Notes: generated from the letters alone by a model not told the origin. DNA of 64,000 bases from Ancylobacter sp. IITR112 (GCF_041415945.1 NZ_JBGCUS010000001.1:2046001-2110000); one strand, 5' to 3'. Positions 15,952 through 27,000 are shown, counted from the first letter of the stretch. Numbers and translations are program-made.

Positions 15952-16869
15952 ATGGAAATTTTCGTTCAGCAGCTCATCAACGGGCTGACGCTCGGCTCGA
16001 TCTACGGGCTGATCGCCATCGGCTACACCATGGTGTTCGGCATCATCGGCATGGTGAACTTCGCCCATGGCGACGTGTTCATGGTCTCCGCCTTCATCGC
16101 GCTGATCTGCTTCCTGTTGGTCACCACGGTGCTGGGCATCACCTCCATCTTCCTCGCCCTCGCCATCGTGCTTGTCGTGGCGATGTTCTTCACCTCGCTG
16201 CTGAACTGGGCGATCGAGCGGGTGGCCTACCGGCCGCTGCGCGGCTCGTTCCGGCTGGCGCCGATGATCTCCGCCATCGGCATGTCCATCTTCCTCGCCA
16301 ATTTCGTCCAGGTGACGCAGGGCCCGCGCAACAAGCCGATCCCGCCCATGGTCACCGACGTGATCGTGCTGATGGACAATGGCTCCTACCAGGTCACCCT
16401 CGCCTGGAAGCAGGTCATCATCATGGTCATCACCGCCGTTCTGCTCGGCGGCTTCTGGTACCTCGTGCAGAAGACCTCGCTCGGCCGCGCCCAGCGCGCC
16501 TGCGAACAGGACCGCAAGATGGCGGCGCTGCTCGGCATCAATGTCGATCACACCATCTCGCTGACCTTCGTCATCGGCGCGGCGCTGGCCGCCGTCGCCG
16601 GCACGCTCTACCTCATGTATTACGGCGTCGCGAACTTCGCCGACGGCTTCGTGCCCGGCGTCAAGGCCTTCACCGCGGCGGTTCTCGGCGGCATCGGCTC
16701 GCTGCCGGGCGCGGTGCTCGGCGGGCTGCTGATCGGGCTCATCGAGACCTTCTGGTCGGCCTATTTCTCCATTGAGTACAAGGACGTGGCGGCGTTCTCC
16801 ATCCTTGCCATCACGCTCATCTTCATGCCGCAGGGCCTGCTCGGCCGGCCCGAGGTCGAGAAGGTCTGA
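15952..16869 (+). CDS. livH: branched-chain amino acid ABC transporter permease LivH
   Basis: Inner-membrane permease of 305 residues and about eight hydrophobic segments. It begins [20 protein letters not shown] and continues [19 protein letters not shown], the signature opening of Liv[19 protein letters not shown] is the cytoplasmic coupling loop contacting the ATPases, and [18 protein letters not shown] is near the C terminus. The start at 15952 follows GAGGGGAG. First gene of a complete Liv operon (livH, livM, livG, livF, a small membrane gene, livK), which imports leucine, isoleucine and valine, often other amino acids too in this group of bacteria. Confidence 0.95.
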   Translation: MEIFVQQLINGLTLGSIYGLIAIGYTMVFGIIGMVNFAHGDVFMVSAFIALICFLLVTTVLGITSIFLALAIVLVVAMFFTSLLNWAIERVAYRPLRGSFRLAPMISAIGMSIFLANFVQVTQGPRNKPIPPMVTDVIVLMDNGSYQVTLAWKQVIIMVITAVLLGGFWYLVQKTSLGRAQRACEQDRKMAALLGINVDHTISLTFVIGAALAAVAGTLYLMYYGVANFADGFVPGVKAFTAAVLGGIGSLPGAVLGGLLIGLIETFWSAYFSIEYKDVAAFSILAITLIFMPQGLLGRPEVEKV

Positions 16870-16880
16870 GGTCGCGCATC

Positions 16881-18326
16881 ATGGCTGTCCAGACCGCCGC
16901 TCCCGCTGCGCCCGCGGCCCCGGCCGCCGGCTCCCCGTCACTCCTCGGCCACGCCTTCAAGGACGCGCTGGTCTCCGGCCTGATCGCGCTCGGCCTGTTC
17001 GGCCCGCTGATCGGCTTCGAGACCGTCATCATCGACGGCGCGCTGGGGCTTGCCTACCGGCCCTCGCTGCTGGCCATCATGGTCGGCATCATCTTCGTCG
17101 GCCGGCTGCTGCTGAACCTCACCGTGTGGTCGCCGAACCGCGCGCCCGCTGTCCGCACCGGCCCGAGCGTGTTCGACCGTGTCGGCCGCGCCGTCGGCCC
17201 CGGCGTCAAGCCGGTGCTGCTGGCCTTCGCGGTGGCGTTCCCCGCCATCGCGGTCTTCTCGCTCGGCGGACTGAACGAGAGCCGCTATCTGATCGACCTC
17301 GGCATCCTGATCCTCACCTATGTGATGCTCGGCTGGGGGCTCAACATCGTGGTCGGCCTCGCCGGTCTGCTCGATCTGGGCTATGTCGCCTTCTACGCGG
17401 TGGGGGCGTACACCTACGCCCTGCTCGCCACCTCGGCGCCGATCAATGATTTCTTCGCCGGCCTGTTCGGCGCGACCTTCTGGGCCAACTGGGCGTTCTG
17501 GATCTGCCTGCCCATGGCCGGCATCTTCGCCGGGCTCTGGGGCATGATCCTCGGCTTCCCGGTGCTGCGCCTGCGCGGCGACTATCTCGCCATCGTCACC
17601 CTGGCCTTTGGCGAGATCATTCGCCTGGTGCTGATCAACTGGGTCGATTTCACCAATGGCGGCGCCGGCATCGCCTCGATCCCACGCGCGACCTTCTTCG
17701 GCATTCCCTTCAATGCCGGGCCGGATGGTTTCGCCGCGCTGTTCGGGCTGCCCTTCAGTCCGATGCACCGCATCGTCTTCCTCTATTTCGTCATCCTGGC
17801 GCTGGCGCTGCTCACCGCCTTCGTCACGGTGCGGCTGCGCCGGCTGCCCGTCGGCCGCGCCTGGGAAGCGCTGCGCGAGGACGAGATCGCCTGCCGCTCG
17901 CTCGGCATCAACACCACGACGACCAAACTCTCCGCCTTCGCCACCGGCGCGATGTTCGGCGGCTTCGCCGGCTGCTTCTTCGCCGTGCGCGCCGGCTTCG
18001 TCAGCCCGGAAAGCTTCACCTTCGACGTGTCGGCGATGATCCTCGCCATCGTCGTGCTCGGCGGCATGGGCTCGCAGATCGGCGTGGCGGTGGCGGCGGC
18101 GGTGATGATGGGCGGCATGGAAATGCTGCGCAATCTCGGCTTCCTCAAGCAGGTCTTCGGCAATGATTTCGACCCCAGCCTGTACCGTATGCTGATCTTC
18201 GGCTTCGCCATGGTCGCCATCATGGTGTGGAAGCCGCGCGGGCTGGTCTCCACCCGCGACCCGACGATCTTCCTGAAGGAACGCAAGGCCGTTTCCGGCG
18301 ATCTCGTGAAGGAGGGCCATGGCTGA
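16881..18326 (+). CDS. livM: branched-chain amino acid ABC transporter permease LivM
   Basis: Second inner-membrane permease, 481 residues. The Ala/Pro-rich start and two hydrophobic segments before residue 130 form the extra N-terminal part (DUF3382-type) found in proteobacterial LivM. The core contains [39 protein letters not shown] and the coupling loop [18 protein letters not shown], then [15 protein letters not shown]. It starts 11 bases after livH and its stop overlaps livG by one base. It forms the heterodimeric channel with LivH. Confidence 0.95.
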   Translation: MAVQTAAPAAPAAPAAGSPSLLGHAFKDALVSGLIALGLFGPLIGFETVIIDGALGLAYRPSLLAIMVGIIFVGRLLLNLTVWSPNRAPAVRTGPSVFDRVGRAVGPGVKPVLLAFAVAFPAIAVFSLGGLNESRYLIDLGILILTYVMLGWGLNIVVGLAGLLDLGYVAFYAVGAYTYALLATSAPINDFFAGLFGATFWANWAFWICLPMAGIFAGLWGMILGFPVLRLRGDYLAIVTLAFGEIIRLVLINWVDFTNGGAGIASIPRATFFGIPFNAGPDGFAALFGLPFSPMHRIVFLYFVILALALLTAFVTVRLRRLPVGRAWEALREDEIACRSLGINTTTTKLSAFATGAMFGGFAGCFFAVRAGFVSPESFTFDVSAMILAIVVLGGMGSQIGVAVAAAVMMGGMEMLRNLGFLKQVFGNDFDPSLYRMLIFGFAMVAIMVWKPRGLVSTRDPTIFLKERKAVSGDLVKEGHG

Positions 18327-19284
18327 TGGCAACCTCTCCCGCAAATGGCCTCCCGCGCTGGGACGCCGACCCTATCCTCATCGTCGAACACCTGTTCATG
18401 CGCTTCGGCGGCCTGATCGCGGTCAACGACCTCAGCTTCAAGGTCGGGCGCGGCGACATCACCGCGCTGATCGGCCCCAACGGCGCCGGCAAGACCACGG
18501 TGTTCAACTGCATCACCGGCTTCTACAAGCCGAGCGAGGGGCGCCTCATCCTGGCCCAGGGCCGCGCCCCGACGCCGGACGAGATCGCCGAGGTGACGCG
18601 CATCGGCGAACGCTCGCTCACCGGCGGCGGCGCCGGCGTGTACCTGCTGGAGCGCATGCCCGACTACCGGGTGTCCGGCGAGGCAAAGGTCGCCCGCACC
18701 TTCCAGAACATCCGCCTGTTCACCGGCATGACCGTGCTGGAAAACCTCATGGTGGCGCAGCACAACGCGCTGATGGCGGCTTCGGGCTATTCGCTCAAGG
18801 GGCTGTTCGGCCTGCCGGGCTGGACGAAGGCGCAGAAGGCCGCGACCGCCAAGGCGGAATACTGGCTCGACAAGGTCGGCCTCACCGAGCGCGCCGACGA
18901 TCCGGCCGGCGACCTGCCCTATGGCGCCCAGCGCCGGCTGGAGATCGCCCGCGCCATGTGCTCGGAACCGATCCTGCTCTGCCTCGACGAGCCCGCCGCC
19001 GGCCTCAACCCGCGCGAGAGCCTCGAACTCAACACGCTGCTGCGCGCCATCCGCGCCGAGCACGGCACCTCGATCCTGCTGATCGAGCACGACATGAGCG
19101 TGGTGATGGAGATTTCCGATCACGTCGTCGTGCTTGATTACGGCACCAAGATTTCCGACGGCACGCCGGAGGCGGTGAAGAACGATCCGCGCGTCATCGC
19201 CGCCTATCTCGGCGTCGACGAGGACGCGATCGAGGAGGTCGAGGCCCAGCTTCACATCGAGCATTCGGCGCCGGGAGCCAGCGC

Positions 19285-19288
<4 letters not shown>
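18326..19288 (+). CDS. livG: branched-chain amino acid ABC transporter ATPase LivG
   Basis: Cytoplasmic ATPase of 320 residues. Walker A is GPNGAGKT (50-57), the signature motif is LPYGAQRRLEIARAM and Walker B is LLCLDEPAAGL followed by LIEHDMSVVMEISDHVVVLD. LivG proteins usually have a degenerate signature (PYGxQR), as here. Compared with the E. coli protein it has about 35 extra residues after the first strands (LTGGGAGVYLLERMPDYR region), as in many alphaproteobacterial homologues. The start ATG at 18326 overlaps the livM stop (TGATG); an ATG at 18319 is in another frame. Its stop overlaps the livF start (ATGA). Confidence 0.94.
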
Positions 19289-20060
<772 letters not shown>

Positions 20061-20061
<1 letters not shown>

Positions 20062-20534
20062 TGGCCCCCGCTTCCGGCACCCTCGTCTCCAAGGGCAGTT
20101 CGGCGAGCCTCGCCGTGGTGCTGCCGCTGCTGGTCGTCGCCCTCGTCCTCGTGTCGGCCGCGCTGCGGCCGGAACTGGTGGTCGAGGTCTCGCGCGCCGA
20201 TTTCGTGCTCGTCACCCTGTTCCTCGGCGGCGGCGCGGCATGGCTCACCGGCCGTTCCATCGCCTCCACCTGGCGACCTTACCGGCAGGCGGTGCTCTAC
20301 GCGCTGCTTCTGGGCTGCGTGGTGCGGTTCTTCCATTTCGCGCTGTTCGAGGGCACGCTGCTCTCGCTGCACTATTTCCTCACCGATACGGCTTTCCTGG
20401 TCGCCGTCGCCACGCTCGGCTTCCGCGCCGAGCGGGCCCGGCAGATGGCGACCCGCTATGGCTGGATCTACCGCCAGTCCGGGTTCTTCGGCTGGCTGGA
20501 GGACAGTGCCGGCAGCCGTTCCGGCGAACCCTGA
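20061..20534 (+). CDS. small membrane protein of the liv operon (DUF6867-like)
   Basis: A 157-residue protein with four hydrophobic segments: SLAVVLPLLVVALVLVSAAL, FVLVTLFLGGGAAWLTG, VLYALLLGCVVRFFHFALF and YFLTDTAFLVAVATLGF. The C-terminal tail MATRYGWIYRQSGFFGWLE is amphipathic and aromatic. ATG overlaps the livF stop by one base. A membrane protein of this kind between livF and livK recurs in Hyphomicrobiales and I believe it is the DUF6867 group, from memory. An accessory role in the transporter is inferred from position; the function is unknown. Confidence 0.7.
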
Positions 20535-20547
20535 GCGGCGCGCCACC

Positions 20548-20667
20548 ATGTTTCGCTTGCTCGTCGACAAGGGCATCGAAAAGGGCATGATAGCGGCCCG
20601 GGGCGACAGCTTCCGAGCCGTAAAGACCGTGCTTTCCACCTTCCAGAACCAGGAGAGACGTTCATGA
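20548..20667 (+). CDS. possible 39-codon ORF overlapping the livK start
   Basis: ATG at 20548 opens a 39-codon frame (MFRLLVDKGIEKGMIAARGD...) whose TGA at 20665-20667 overlaps the livK ATG at 20664. The livK Shine-Dalgarno sequence CAGGAGAGA lies inside it. It fills the gap between the membrane gene and livK exactly and could couple translation of livK. There is no homology that I recognise and no strong ribosome site of its own, so it may be chance. Confidence 0.3.
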   Translation: MFRLLVDKGIEKGMIAARGDSFRAVKTVLSTFQNQERRS

Positions 20668-21764
20668 AGAAGCTTCTGATTGCCGGCATGGCATTCAGTG
20701 CCATGGTGGCGCTGGCCGCTCCGGCGTCGGCGCAGATCAAGGTCGGTGTCGGCGGTCCGATGACCGGCCCGAACGCCACTTTCGGCGCCCAGCTCAAGAA
20801 CGGCGCCGAACAGTGGGCCGCGGACGTGAATGCCAAGGGCGGCATTCTCGGCCAGAAGGTCGAGCTCATCATCGGCGACGACGCCTCCAAGCCCGAGCAG
20901 GGCGTGTCGGTGGCCAACAAGTTCATCTCCGATGGCGTGAAGGTGGTCCTCGGCCACTTCAACTCCGGCGTGTCGATCCCGGCCTCCGAGCAATATGCCG
21001 AAGCCGGCATCCTCCAGCTCACCCCGGCCTCGACCAACCCGACCTTCACCGAGCGCGGCCTGACCACCGTGTTCCGCGTCTGCGGCCGCGACGACCAGCA
21101 GGGCGCCGTCGCCGGCGACTACATCGCCAAGAACCTGAAGGACAAGAAGGTCGCGATCGTTCACGACAAGACCCCCTACGGCAAGGGGCTGGCGGACGAG
21201 ACCCAGAAAGCCATGAATGCCGCCGGCATCACGGAAGTGGTCTATGAAGGCATCAACCCGGGCGAGAAGGACTATTCCGCGCTCGTGTCGAAGCTGAAGG
21301 CGGCTAATGTCGACGTGCTGTACTATGGCGGCCTGCACACGGAAGCCGGCCTGCTGGTGCGCCAGATGCGCGACCAGGGCATGGAGACCGTGCTGTTCTC
21401 CGGCGACGGCATCACCGACAAGGAGTTCTGGACCATTGCCGGTCCGGGCGCCGCCGGCACGCTGATGACCTTCGGCCCCGATCCGCGCAACAGCCCCGCC
21501 GCTGCCGCAGTGGTCGAGGAGTTCAAGAAGAAGGGCATCGACCCGGAAGGCTACGTGCTCTACACCTATGCTGCCGGTCAGGTGTTCGCGCAGGCGGCCG
21601 AGGCGACCAAGTCGCTCGATAACGCCAAGCTCGCCGAATACATCCACTCCGGCGCCACCTTCAAGACCGTGCTGGGCGACCTGACCTTCGACAAGAAGGG
21701 CGACCGCACCACGCTCGACTACGTGCTGTACGTCTGGAAGGACGGCGGCTACTCGCAGATGTGA
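20664..21764 (+). CDS. livK: branched-chain amino acid-binding protein LivK/LivJ
   Basis: Periplasmic binding protein of 366 residues. Signal peptide MKKLLIAGMAFSAMVALAAPASA (shown here as its first 20 residues MKKLLIAGMAFSAMVALAAP) is cleaved near residue 23; the mature part starts QIKVGVGGPMTGPNATFGAQ. Family marks are DDASKPEQGVSVANKF, HFNSGVSIPASEQYAEAGI, TVFRVCGRDDQQG and TPYGKGLADE. It starts with GGAGAG upstream at 20664. It delivers ligand to LivHMGF encoded just upstream and ends the operon at a strong terminator. Confidence 0.93.
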   Translation: MKKLLIAGMAFSAMVALAAPASAQIKVGVGGPMTGPNATFGAQLKNGAEQWAADVNAKGGILGQKVELIIGDDASKPEQGVSVANKFISDGVKVVLGHFNSGVSIPASEQYAEAGILQLTPASTNPTFTERGLTTVFRVCGRDDQQGAVAGDYIAKNLKDKKVAIVHDKTPYGKGLADETQKAMNAAGITEVVYEGINPGEKDYSALVSKLKAANVDVLYYGGLHTEAGLLVRQMRDQGMETVLFSGDGITDKEFWTIAGPGAAGTLMTFGPDPRNSPAAAAVVEEFKKKGIDPEGYVLYTYAAGQVFAQAAEATKSLDNAKLAEYIHSGATFKTVLGDLTFDKKGDRTTLDYVLYVWKDGGYSQM

Positions 21765-21815
21765 GCCGCACCGCCGCGCCTCCGCGCAGTGCCCGGTCTT
21801 TCTGCCGACATGACG

Positions 21816-21845
21816 AAACCCGCCGGAGCGATCCGGCGGGTTTTG
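21816..21845 (+). terminator. terminator of the liv operon
   Basis: Perfect 12-bp stem AAACCCGCCGGA (21816-21827) / TCCGGCGGGTTT (21832-21843), loop GCGA, continued by T-rich sequence. It also faces the convergent CcdA gene. Confidence 0.82.
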
Positions 21846-21874
21846 CTTTGGCCGGTCCGGCGCAGGCGGCAATG

Positions 21875-22606
21875 TCAGCCGAAGCTGGACAGTGCGGGGA
21901 AGGTTTCCAGCAGCCAGAAGCTCACCTGCGCCATCCAGCCGGAGAGGAAGCCGATGCCGGTCAGCACGAGGAGCGCGCCCATCACCTTTTCCACCATCGG
22001 CAGGTAGCGCCGGGCATGTCCGAGCACGCCGAGCGCCGGCCGCGCCATCGCCGCCACCGCGAGGAAGGGCACGCCGAGCCCGGCGGAATAGACCGCCAGC
22101 AGCCCGGCCCCATGGGTCAGCGTCTGCTCGCTCGCCGCAACGGCGAGGATCGCCGCCAGCACCGGGCCGATGCAGGGGGTCCAGCCGAAGGCGAAGGCAA
22201 GGCCCATCACATAGGCGCCGAGAAAGGTGGAGGGCGCATCGACATGCACGCGCTTGGTGCGGGTCAGCCAGCCAAAGCGCAGGATGCCGAGAAAATGCAG
22301 GCCCATCAGCAGGATGGCGACACCCGCGACCATGGCGAGTTCCTGCGAGTAATAGCGCAGATACGCCCCCGCCACCGACGCCCCCGCCCCCAGCGCCACA
22401 AACACCGTGGAGAAGCCGGCGACGAACAGCGCCGCCGCCCCCAGCGTTCGCCGTGCGGCGGCATCGGTCGGCGCCTTGTGGGTGATCTGGTCGAGACTGG
22501 TGCCGGCGAGGTAGCACAGATAGGGCGGCACCAGCGGCAGCACGCAGGGCGAGGCAAAGCTGGCGATACCGGCCAGGAAGGCAGCCGGGAGAGTGACGTC
22601 GGCCAT
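21875..22606 (-). CDS. CcdA-family cytochrome c biogenesis / thiol-reductant transporter
   Basis: Inner-membrane protein of 243 residues with six hydrophobic segments. The redox cysteines sit in the family motifs SFASPCVLPLVPPYL (C21) and GWTPCIGPVLAAILA (C145). CcdA moves reducing equivalents from cytoplasmic thioredoxin to periplasmic thiol proteins for cytochrome c maturation and related reductions. The start at 22606 (MADVTLPAAFLAG) begins immediately before the first helix; a longer frame exists to 22648. It stands alone, convergent with the liv operon and divergent from the peptidase gene, so its periplasmic partner is encoded elsewhere. Confidence 0.9.
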   Translation of the reverse strand: MADVTLPAAFLAGIASFASPCVLPLVPPYLCYLAGTSLDQITHKAPTDAAARRTLGAAALFVAGFSTVFVALGAGASVAGAYLRYYSQELAMVAGVAILLMGLHFLGILRFGWLTRTKRVHVDAPSTFLGAYVMGLAFAFGWTPCIGPVLAAILAVAASEQTLTHGAGLLAVYSAGLGVPFLAVAAMARPALGVLGHARRYLPMVEKVMGALLVLTGIGFLSGWMAQVSFWLLETFPALSSFG

Positions 22607-22733
22607 GAAATGAGCAACCCTAGCCGTGATCGAGGCTTCCCAATGCACCGCCCGCCCGGCGCGTGCAATGCGGCGCCTTGGCCTCTACCCGTGATGTGAT
22701 GCCGCGAGGGCGGCGCCGTAAGCGAGAACCCGC

Positions 22734-23732
22734 ATGCGAAACCTGATCACCGATGTGCCCGGCCTCGCGGTCGGCCACGCCACCGACCTCGCCCTCGCCT
22801 CCGGCGTCACCGTGGTGCTGTTCGATGAGCCGGCCGTCGCCTCGGTGGATGTGCGCGGCGGCGGGCCGGGCACGCGCGAGACCGACCTTCTGGCGCCGGA
22901 CGAGACCGTGGGAGCTATCCACGCGCTCACCCTCTCGGGCGGCTCCGCCTTCGGTCTCGACGCCGCCGGCGGGGTGGCGGCGGCGCTGGCGGAGCGCGGC
23001 ATCGGCTTCCCCGTCGGCGAGGCGCGCGTGCCGATCGTGCCCGGGGCGGTGCTGTTCGATCTTCTCAATGGCGGCGACAAGAACTGGGGCCGCTTCCCAC
23101 CCTATCGCGATCTCGGCTATGCCGCCGCCAATGCGGCAGGTCTGGATTTTCCGCTGGGCACCATCGGCGCCGGCACCGGGGCGACGACGGTCGACCTCAA
23201 AGGGGGCCTCGGTTCGGCCTCGATGCTGTCGCCTACCGGCCACATGGTCGGCGCGCTTGTGGCGGTCAATGCCTGCGGCGCGACCAACTTCCCCGGGGGC
23301 GCGCATTTCTGGGCGGCGCCCTTCGAGCAGGACGGCGAATTTGGCGGCCTCGGCCTGCCCAATCCCCTGCCCCCGCTGCCTAAGCGGCCAGCGCTGAAGG
23401 GGCTGCCGCCGGGCGCCAACACCACCATCGCCATCGTCGCCACCGACGCGGTTCTCACCAAGGCGCAGTGCAAAAGACTTGCGGTCATGGCGCATGATGG
23501 GTATGCACACGCCATCTGGCCGGTCCATTCACCGCTCGATGGCGACACGATCTTCGCCGCGGCCACGAGCAAGAACCCCCTCGCCGATCCGATCTTCGAT
23601 CTCGCGCTGATCGGCGACACTGTGGTTCGAACCCTCGCCCGCGCCTGTGCCCGGGCGGTTTACGAGGCGGTCGCCCTTCCGCAGCCGGGAACCCTTCCCG
23701 CCTGGCGCGACCGCTGGGGGCATGGCCCCTGA
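22734..23732 (+). CDS. P1 family (S58/DmpA-type) N-terminal-nucleophile peptidase
   Basis: A 332-residue enzyme with no signal peptide. It begins MRNLITDVPGLAVGHATDL, the standard opening, then LSGGSAFGLDAAGGV, GAGTGATTVDLKGGLGSAS (145-163) and GANTTIAIVATDA. In the Rv1333-like branch of this family self-cleavage occurs between Asn and Thr to free a catalytic Thr; N229-T230 here fits. Members are aminopeptidases or amidases acting on D-amino acid or beta-peptide bonds. The substrate is not known. It is a single-gene unit in front of the betaine transporter operon. Confidence 0.88.
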   Translation: MRNLITDVPGLAVGHATDLALASGVTVVLFDEPAVASVDVRGGGPGTRETDLLAPDETVGAIHALTLSGGSAFGLDAAGGVAAALAERGIGFPVGEARVPIVPGAVLFDLLNGGDKNWGRFPPYRDLGYAAANAAGLDFPLGTIGAGTGATTVDLKGGLGSASMLSPTGHMVGALVAVNACGATNFPGGAHFWAAPFEQDGEFGGLGLPNPLPPLPKRPALKGLPPGANTTIAIVATDAVLTKAQCKRLAVMAHDGYAHAIWPVHSPLDGDTIFAAATSKNPLADPIFDLALIGDTVVRTLARACARAVYEAVALPQPGTLPAWRDRWGHGP

Positions 23733-23926
23733 TCCCCGACGCATACCCGCCTCCGGGTCAGACAGAGGAACAGATCGCTGACTACCGACTCCCCGGCTTC
23801 GCCACCCTTCTTTTTGCCCGTCGCGCCTGCCACTTTTCTGTCGTATTTGCAGCCCGACTTGTCGCTTCTGTCCAATCTGCATGGCTGCCATGCGCCTGAC
23901 ACTCACCTCAACAATGAGGGGAGCGC

Positions 23927-25126
23927 ATGAGCGAGAAGAAGCCACGCATCCGGGTTCGCGGCCTCACCAAGATTTTCGGCGATGAGCAGAACACCGCCCT
24001 GCCGCTGCTGCAGGCCGGCAAGAGCCGCGACGAGGTGCAGCAGGCCACGGGCGCCGTCATCGGCCTGCAGGATGTCACCTTCGATGTCGACGAGGGCGAA
24101 ATCCTGATCGTGATGGGCCTGTCGGGATCAGGCAAGTCGACCTGCCTGCGCTGCATCAACCGGCTGATCGAGCCGACCGCCGGCTCGGTCCATATTGACG
24201 ACACCGATGTCACCGCGCTCGGCGAGCGGGAACTGATGCAGTTGCGCCGCACCCGCTTCGGCATGGTGTTCCAGCAATTCGCGCTGTTTCCCCACCGCAC
24301 CATCCTGCGCAATGTCGAATATGGCCTCGAAGTCCAGGGCGTGGCGCCCGGGGCGCGGCGCGACAAGGCGCTCGCCGCCATCGAGACGGTGGGGCTGAAA
24401 GGCTGGGACCAGCACTTTCCCTCGCAGCTTTCCGGCGGCATGCAGCAGCGCGCCGGCCTCGCCCGCGCGCTGGCGCTGGACCCCGACGTGCTGCTGATGG
24501 ACGAGGCATTCAGTGCGCTCGACCCCCTGATCCGCCGCGACATGCAGCAGGAACTCGTCGCGCTGCAGAAGCGGCTGAAGAAGACCATCGTCTTTGTGAG
24601 CCACGATCTCGATGAGGCCATCGCGCTTGGCGGGCGGATCGTGCTGATGAAGGACGGGCGCGTGGTGCAGCAGGGCACCGCCGCCGATTTCCTCGCCGAC
24701 CCGGCGGATGAATATGTGCGCCGCTTCGTCGCCCATATCGACGTGCTCGGCGTCGTCACCGCAGGCGACGCGATGCGCCCGCCGGCGGCGGTGCGCCCCT
24801 GGCAGAGCAGCGCGGCGGAAGCGCTGTCGGTCCTCACCCAGTCCGGCGAGCCCGTCGTCACCGTGGTGTGCGAGCAGGGCCGCTTCCAGGGCACGGTCGA
24901 TGCCGACACGCTCCAGCGCGCCGGCACGACGGAACTGCGCCTGCTGCTGAGCGACCGCGACGCCTATGTGCCGCGCACCGCCACGCTCAACGAGGCCGTG
25001 GCCCGCCTTGCCTCCGGACGCGGCGAGATCGCTGTCACCGGGCCCGATGGCGAACTTTTCGGCGTCATCGCCAATGCCGACCTCGTCGCCGCCCTCGCGC
25101 GGCGGCGGGCCGAGACGGCGCACTGA
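23927..25126 (+). CDS. proV: glycine betaine/proline ABC transporter ATPase (ProV family)
   Basis: Cytoplasmic ATPase of 399 residues for osmoprotectant uptake. Before the core is the ProV-type insert LLQAGKSRDEVQQATGAVIG. Walker A GLSGSGKST (64-72), signature LSGGMQQR (168-175), Walker B LLMDEAFSALDP (189-200). The C-terminal part (about 280-395) carries CBS-like repeats that in relatives sense ionic strength. GAGGGG precedes the start. It is followed nine bases later by proW and then proX, a full operon. Confidence 0.92.
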   Translation: MSEKKPRIRVRGLTKIFGDEQNTALPLLQAGKSRDEVQQATGAVIGLQDVTFDVDEGEILIVMGLSGSGKSTCLRCINRLIEPTAGSVHIDDTDVTALGERELMQLRRTRFGMVFQQFALFPHRTILRNVEYGLEVQGVAPGARRDKALAAIETVGLKGWDQHFPSQLSGGMQQRAGLARALALDPDVLLMDEAFSALDPLIRRDMQQELVALQKRLKKTIVFVSHDLDEAIALGGRIVLMKDGRVVQQGTAADFLADPADEYVRRFVAHIDVLGVVTAGDAMRPPAAVRPWQSSAAEALSVLTQSGEPVVTVVCEQGRFQGTVDADTLQRAGTTELRLLLSDRDAYVPRTATLNEAVARLASGRGEIAVTGPDGELFGVIANADLVAALARRRAETAH

Positions 25127-25135
25127 CCGGAGGCG

Positions 25136-25993
25136 ATGATGGACTTCGACGTTCCCCGCATTCCCCTCGCCGAATGGTGCGACATCGCCCTCGACTGGGC
25201 GACGGCGCATTTCTCCGGCGTCACCCGCGCGCTCAGCGCGGTGGTCGGCACCGCCATCGAATCGACCACCGATTTTCTCGTCGGACTGCCGCCCTGGCTG
25301 GTCATCCTCGCCTGCGGGCTGCTGGTGTGGCGCCTCACAAGCTGGCGCATCGCCCTCGGCACCATCCTCGGCTTCGCCTTTCTGTGGAACCTCGAACTGT
25401 GGCGGGCGACGCTGCAATCGCTGGTGCTGGTGCTGGTGTCGACGCTGTTCGCCCTCGCCATCGGCATTCCGATCGGCGTCGCGGCGGCGCTGAGCAAGCG
25501 GTTCTGGCGCGTCGTCGGGCCGGCGCTCGACATGATGCAGACCATGCCGAGCTTCGTCTATCTGATCCCCGCCATTCCGTTCTTCGGCCTGGGGGCGGTC
25601 TCGGCCTGCTTCGCCACCATCGTCTTCGCCATGCCGCCGACTATCCGGCTGACCGCGCTCGGCATCCTGCAGACGCCGCCGGAGCTGGTGGAGGCGGCCG
25701 ACGCCTTCGGCTCCAGCCGCTGGCAGAAACTGTTCAAGATCCAGCTACCGCTGGCCATCCCCACCATCATGGCGGGTGTCAACCAGACGATCATGCTGGC
25801 CCTCTCCATGGTCGTCATCGCCGCGATGATCGGCGCCGGCGGCCTCGGCGGCGAGGTGTGGCGGGCGATCCAGCGGCTGGAGGCGGGCCAGGGCTTCCAG
25901 GCCGGCATCGCCATCGTGGTGCTGGCCGTCATCCTCGACCGCATCACCCAGCACATCGCCCGGCACATGCGCCGCGACCGCCAGCAGGGCTGA
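25136..25993 (+). CDS. proW: glycine betaine ABC transporter permease (ProW family)
   Basis: Inner-membrane permease of 285 residues. After an N-terminal amphipathic part come about six hydrophobic segments. Family motifs are MQTMPSFVYLIPAIPFFGLG, ADAFGSSRWQKLFKIQLPLA (the EAA coupling loop) and VIAAMIGAGGLGGEVW. Two adjacent ATGs (25136 and 25139) follow GGAGGC; either could be used. Its ATPase is upstream and its receptor downstream. Confidence 0.92.
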   Translation: MMDFDVPRIPLAEWCDIALDWATAHFSGVTRALSAVVGTAIESTTDFLVGLPPWLVILACGLLVWRLTSWRIALGTILGFAFLWNLELWRATLQSLVLVLVSTLFALAIGIPIGVAAALSKRFWRVVGPALDMMQTMPSFVYLIPAIPFFGLGAVSACFATIVFAMPPTIRLTALGILQTPPELVEAADAFGSSRWQKLFKIQLPLAIPTIMAGVNQTIMLALSMVVIAAMIGAGGLGGEVWRAIQRLEAGQGFQAGIAIVVLAVILDRITQHIARHMRRDRQQG

Positions 25994-26055
25994 CCCTTCG
26001 CCAACGGAAGCACAACCTGACTTCCGACCTCACAACCCTCGAGTGGAGAAACGCA

Positions 26056-26910
26056 ATGGCATTCCTCACAAAATTCCTGAAAACGGCCGCCATCGCCGCC
26101 ACCGCGCTCGGCCTCGCCGCCGGCGCGGCCCAGGCGGAGAAGAAGGATCTCACCCTCGCCTATGTCGAATGGTCCGACACCGTCGTCGCCACCAACATCG
26201 TCAAGACGGTGCTGGAAGACGCCGGCTACAAGGTGAAGCTGGTCCCGCTCTCCGGTGCCGCCATGTGGCAGGCGGTGGCGAGCGGCGAGGCGGATGCCAT
26301 GGTTGCCGGCTGGCTGCCGGCGACGCATGAGGCCTACAATGCCAAGCTGAAGGACAAGGTGGTCAACCTTGGCCCGAATTTGTCCGGCGCCAAGATCGGC
26401 TGGGCGGTGCCGACCTATGTCGACATCACCTCGATCGAGGACATCAACAAGGACCCGGCCAAGTTCGGCGGCAAGGTCATCGGCATCGACCCCGGCGCGG
26501 GGCTGATGAAGGCCTCGGAAAAGGCGATCAAGGATTACGACCTGAAGGTGAAGCTGGTCGAGGGCTCGGACGCCACCATGGTCGCCGCGCTGAAGGACGC
26601 CTACGCCAAGAAGGAGCCGATCATCATCACCACCTGGACGCCGCACTGGATGTTCGCCGAGTGGGATCTGAAGTACCTCGCCGACCCGAAGAACGTGTTC
26701 GGCGGCGAGGAGACGGTCAACACCATCGTCTCCACCAAGCTGAAGGAAGAGGCTCCGGAAGCCTACAAGATCCTCGACAATTTCAACCTGTCGCTCGACG
26801 ACGAGCAGAAGGTGATGGTCGAGAACAACAAGCCCGGCGCCGATCCCGCCGCCACCGCCAAGGCCTGGGTCGCCGCCAACAAGGCCAAGGTCGACGCCTG
26901 GATGAAGTGA
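26056..26910 (+). CDS. proX: glycine betaine-binding protein (ProX/OpuAC family)
   Basis: Periplasmic receptor, 284 residues, with a signal peptide cleaved near residue 27 (AAGAAQA). The mature protein begins KKDLTLAYVEWSDTVVATNI and contains MWQAVASGEADAMVAGWLPA and ITTWTPHWMFAEWDLKYL, the tryptophan-rich segments that cage the quaternary ammonium group of betaine in this family. GTGGAGAAACGCA precedes the ATG at 26056. It is 62 bases after proW and ends the operon before two tandem hairpins. Choline or proline betaine are other possible ligands. Confidence 0.92.
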   Translation: MAFLTKFLKTAAIAATALGLAAGAAQAEKKDLTLAYVEWSDTVVATNIVKTVLEDAGYKVKLVPLSGAAMWQAVASGEADAMVAGWLPATHEAYNAKLKDKVVNLGPNLSGAKIGWAVPTYVDITSIEDINKDPAKFGGKVIGIDPGAGLMKASEKAIKDYDLKVKLVEGSDATMVAALKDAYAKKEPIIITTWTPHWMFAEWDLKYLADPKNVFGGEETVNTIVSTKLKEEAPEAYKILDNFNLSLDDEQKVMVENNKPGADPAATAKAWVAANKAKVDAWMK

Positions 26911-27000
26911 GGCGGATGGGCGGCCCTGCGGGCAGCCTCCCCGGGATCGACGCGGCAGCGTCGCCGTGAACACGCGCGCCGCGCCCATCTTGGTGAACGC

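Noticed and set aside
16938..18344. 468-codon antisense frame opposite livM
   Set aside because: It mirrors a membrane-protein gene, giving Glu/Asp/His-rich sequence, a standard shadow in high-GC DNA.
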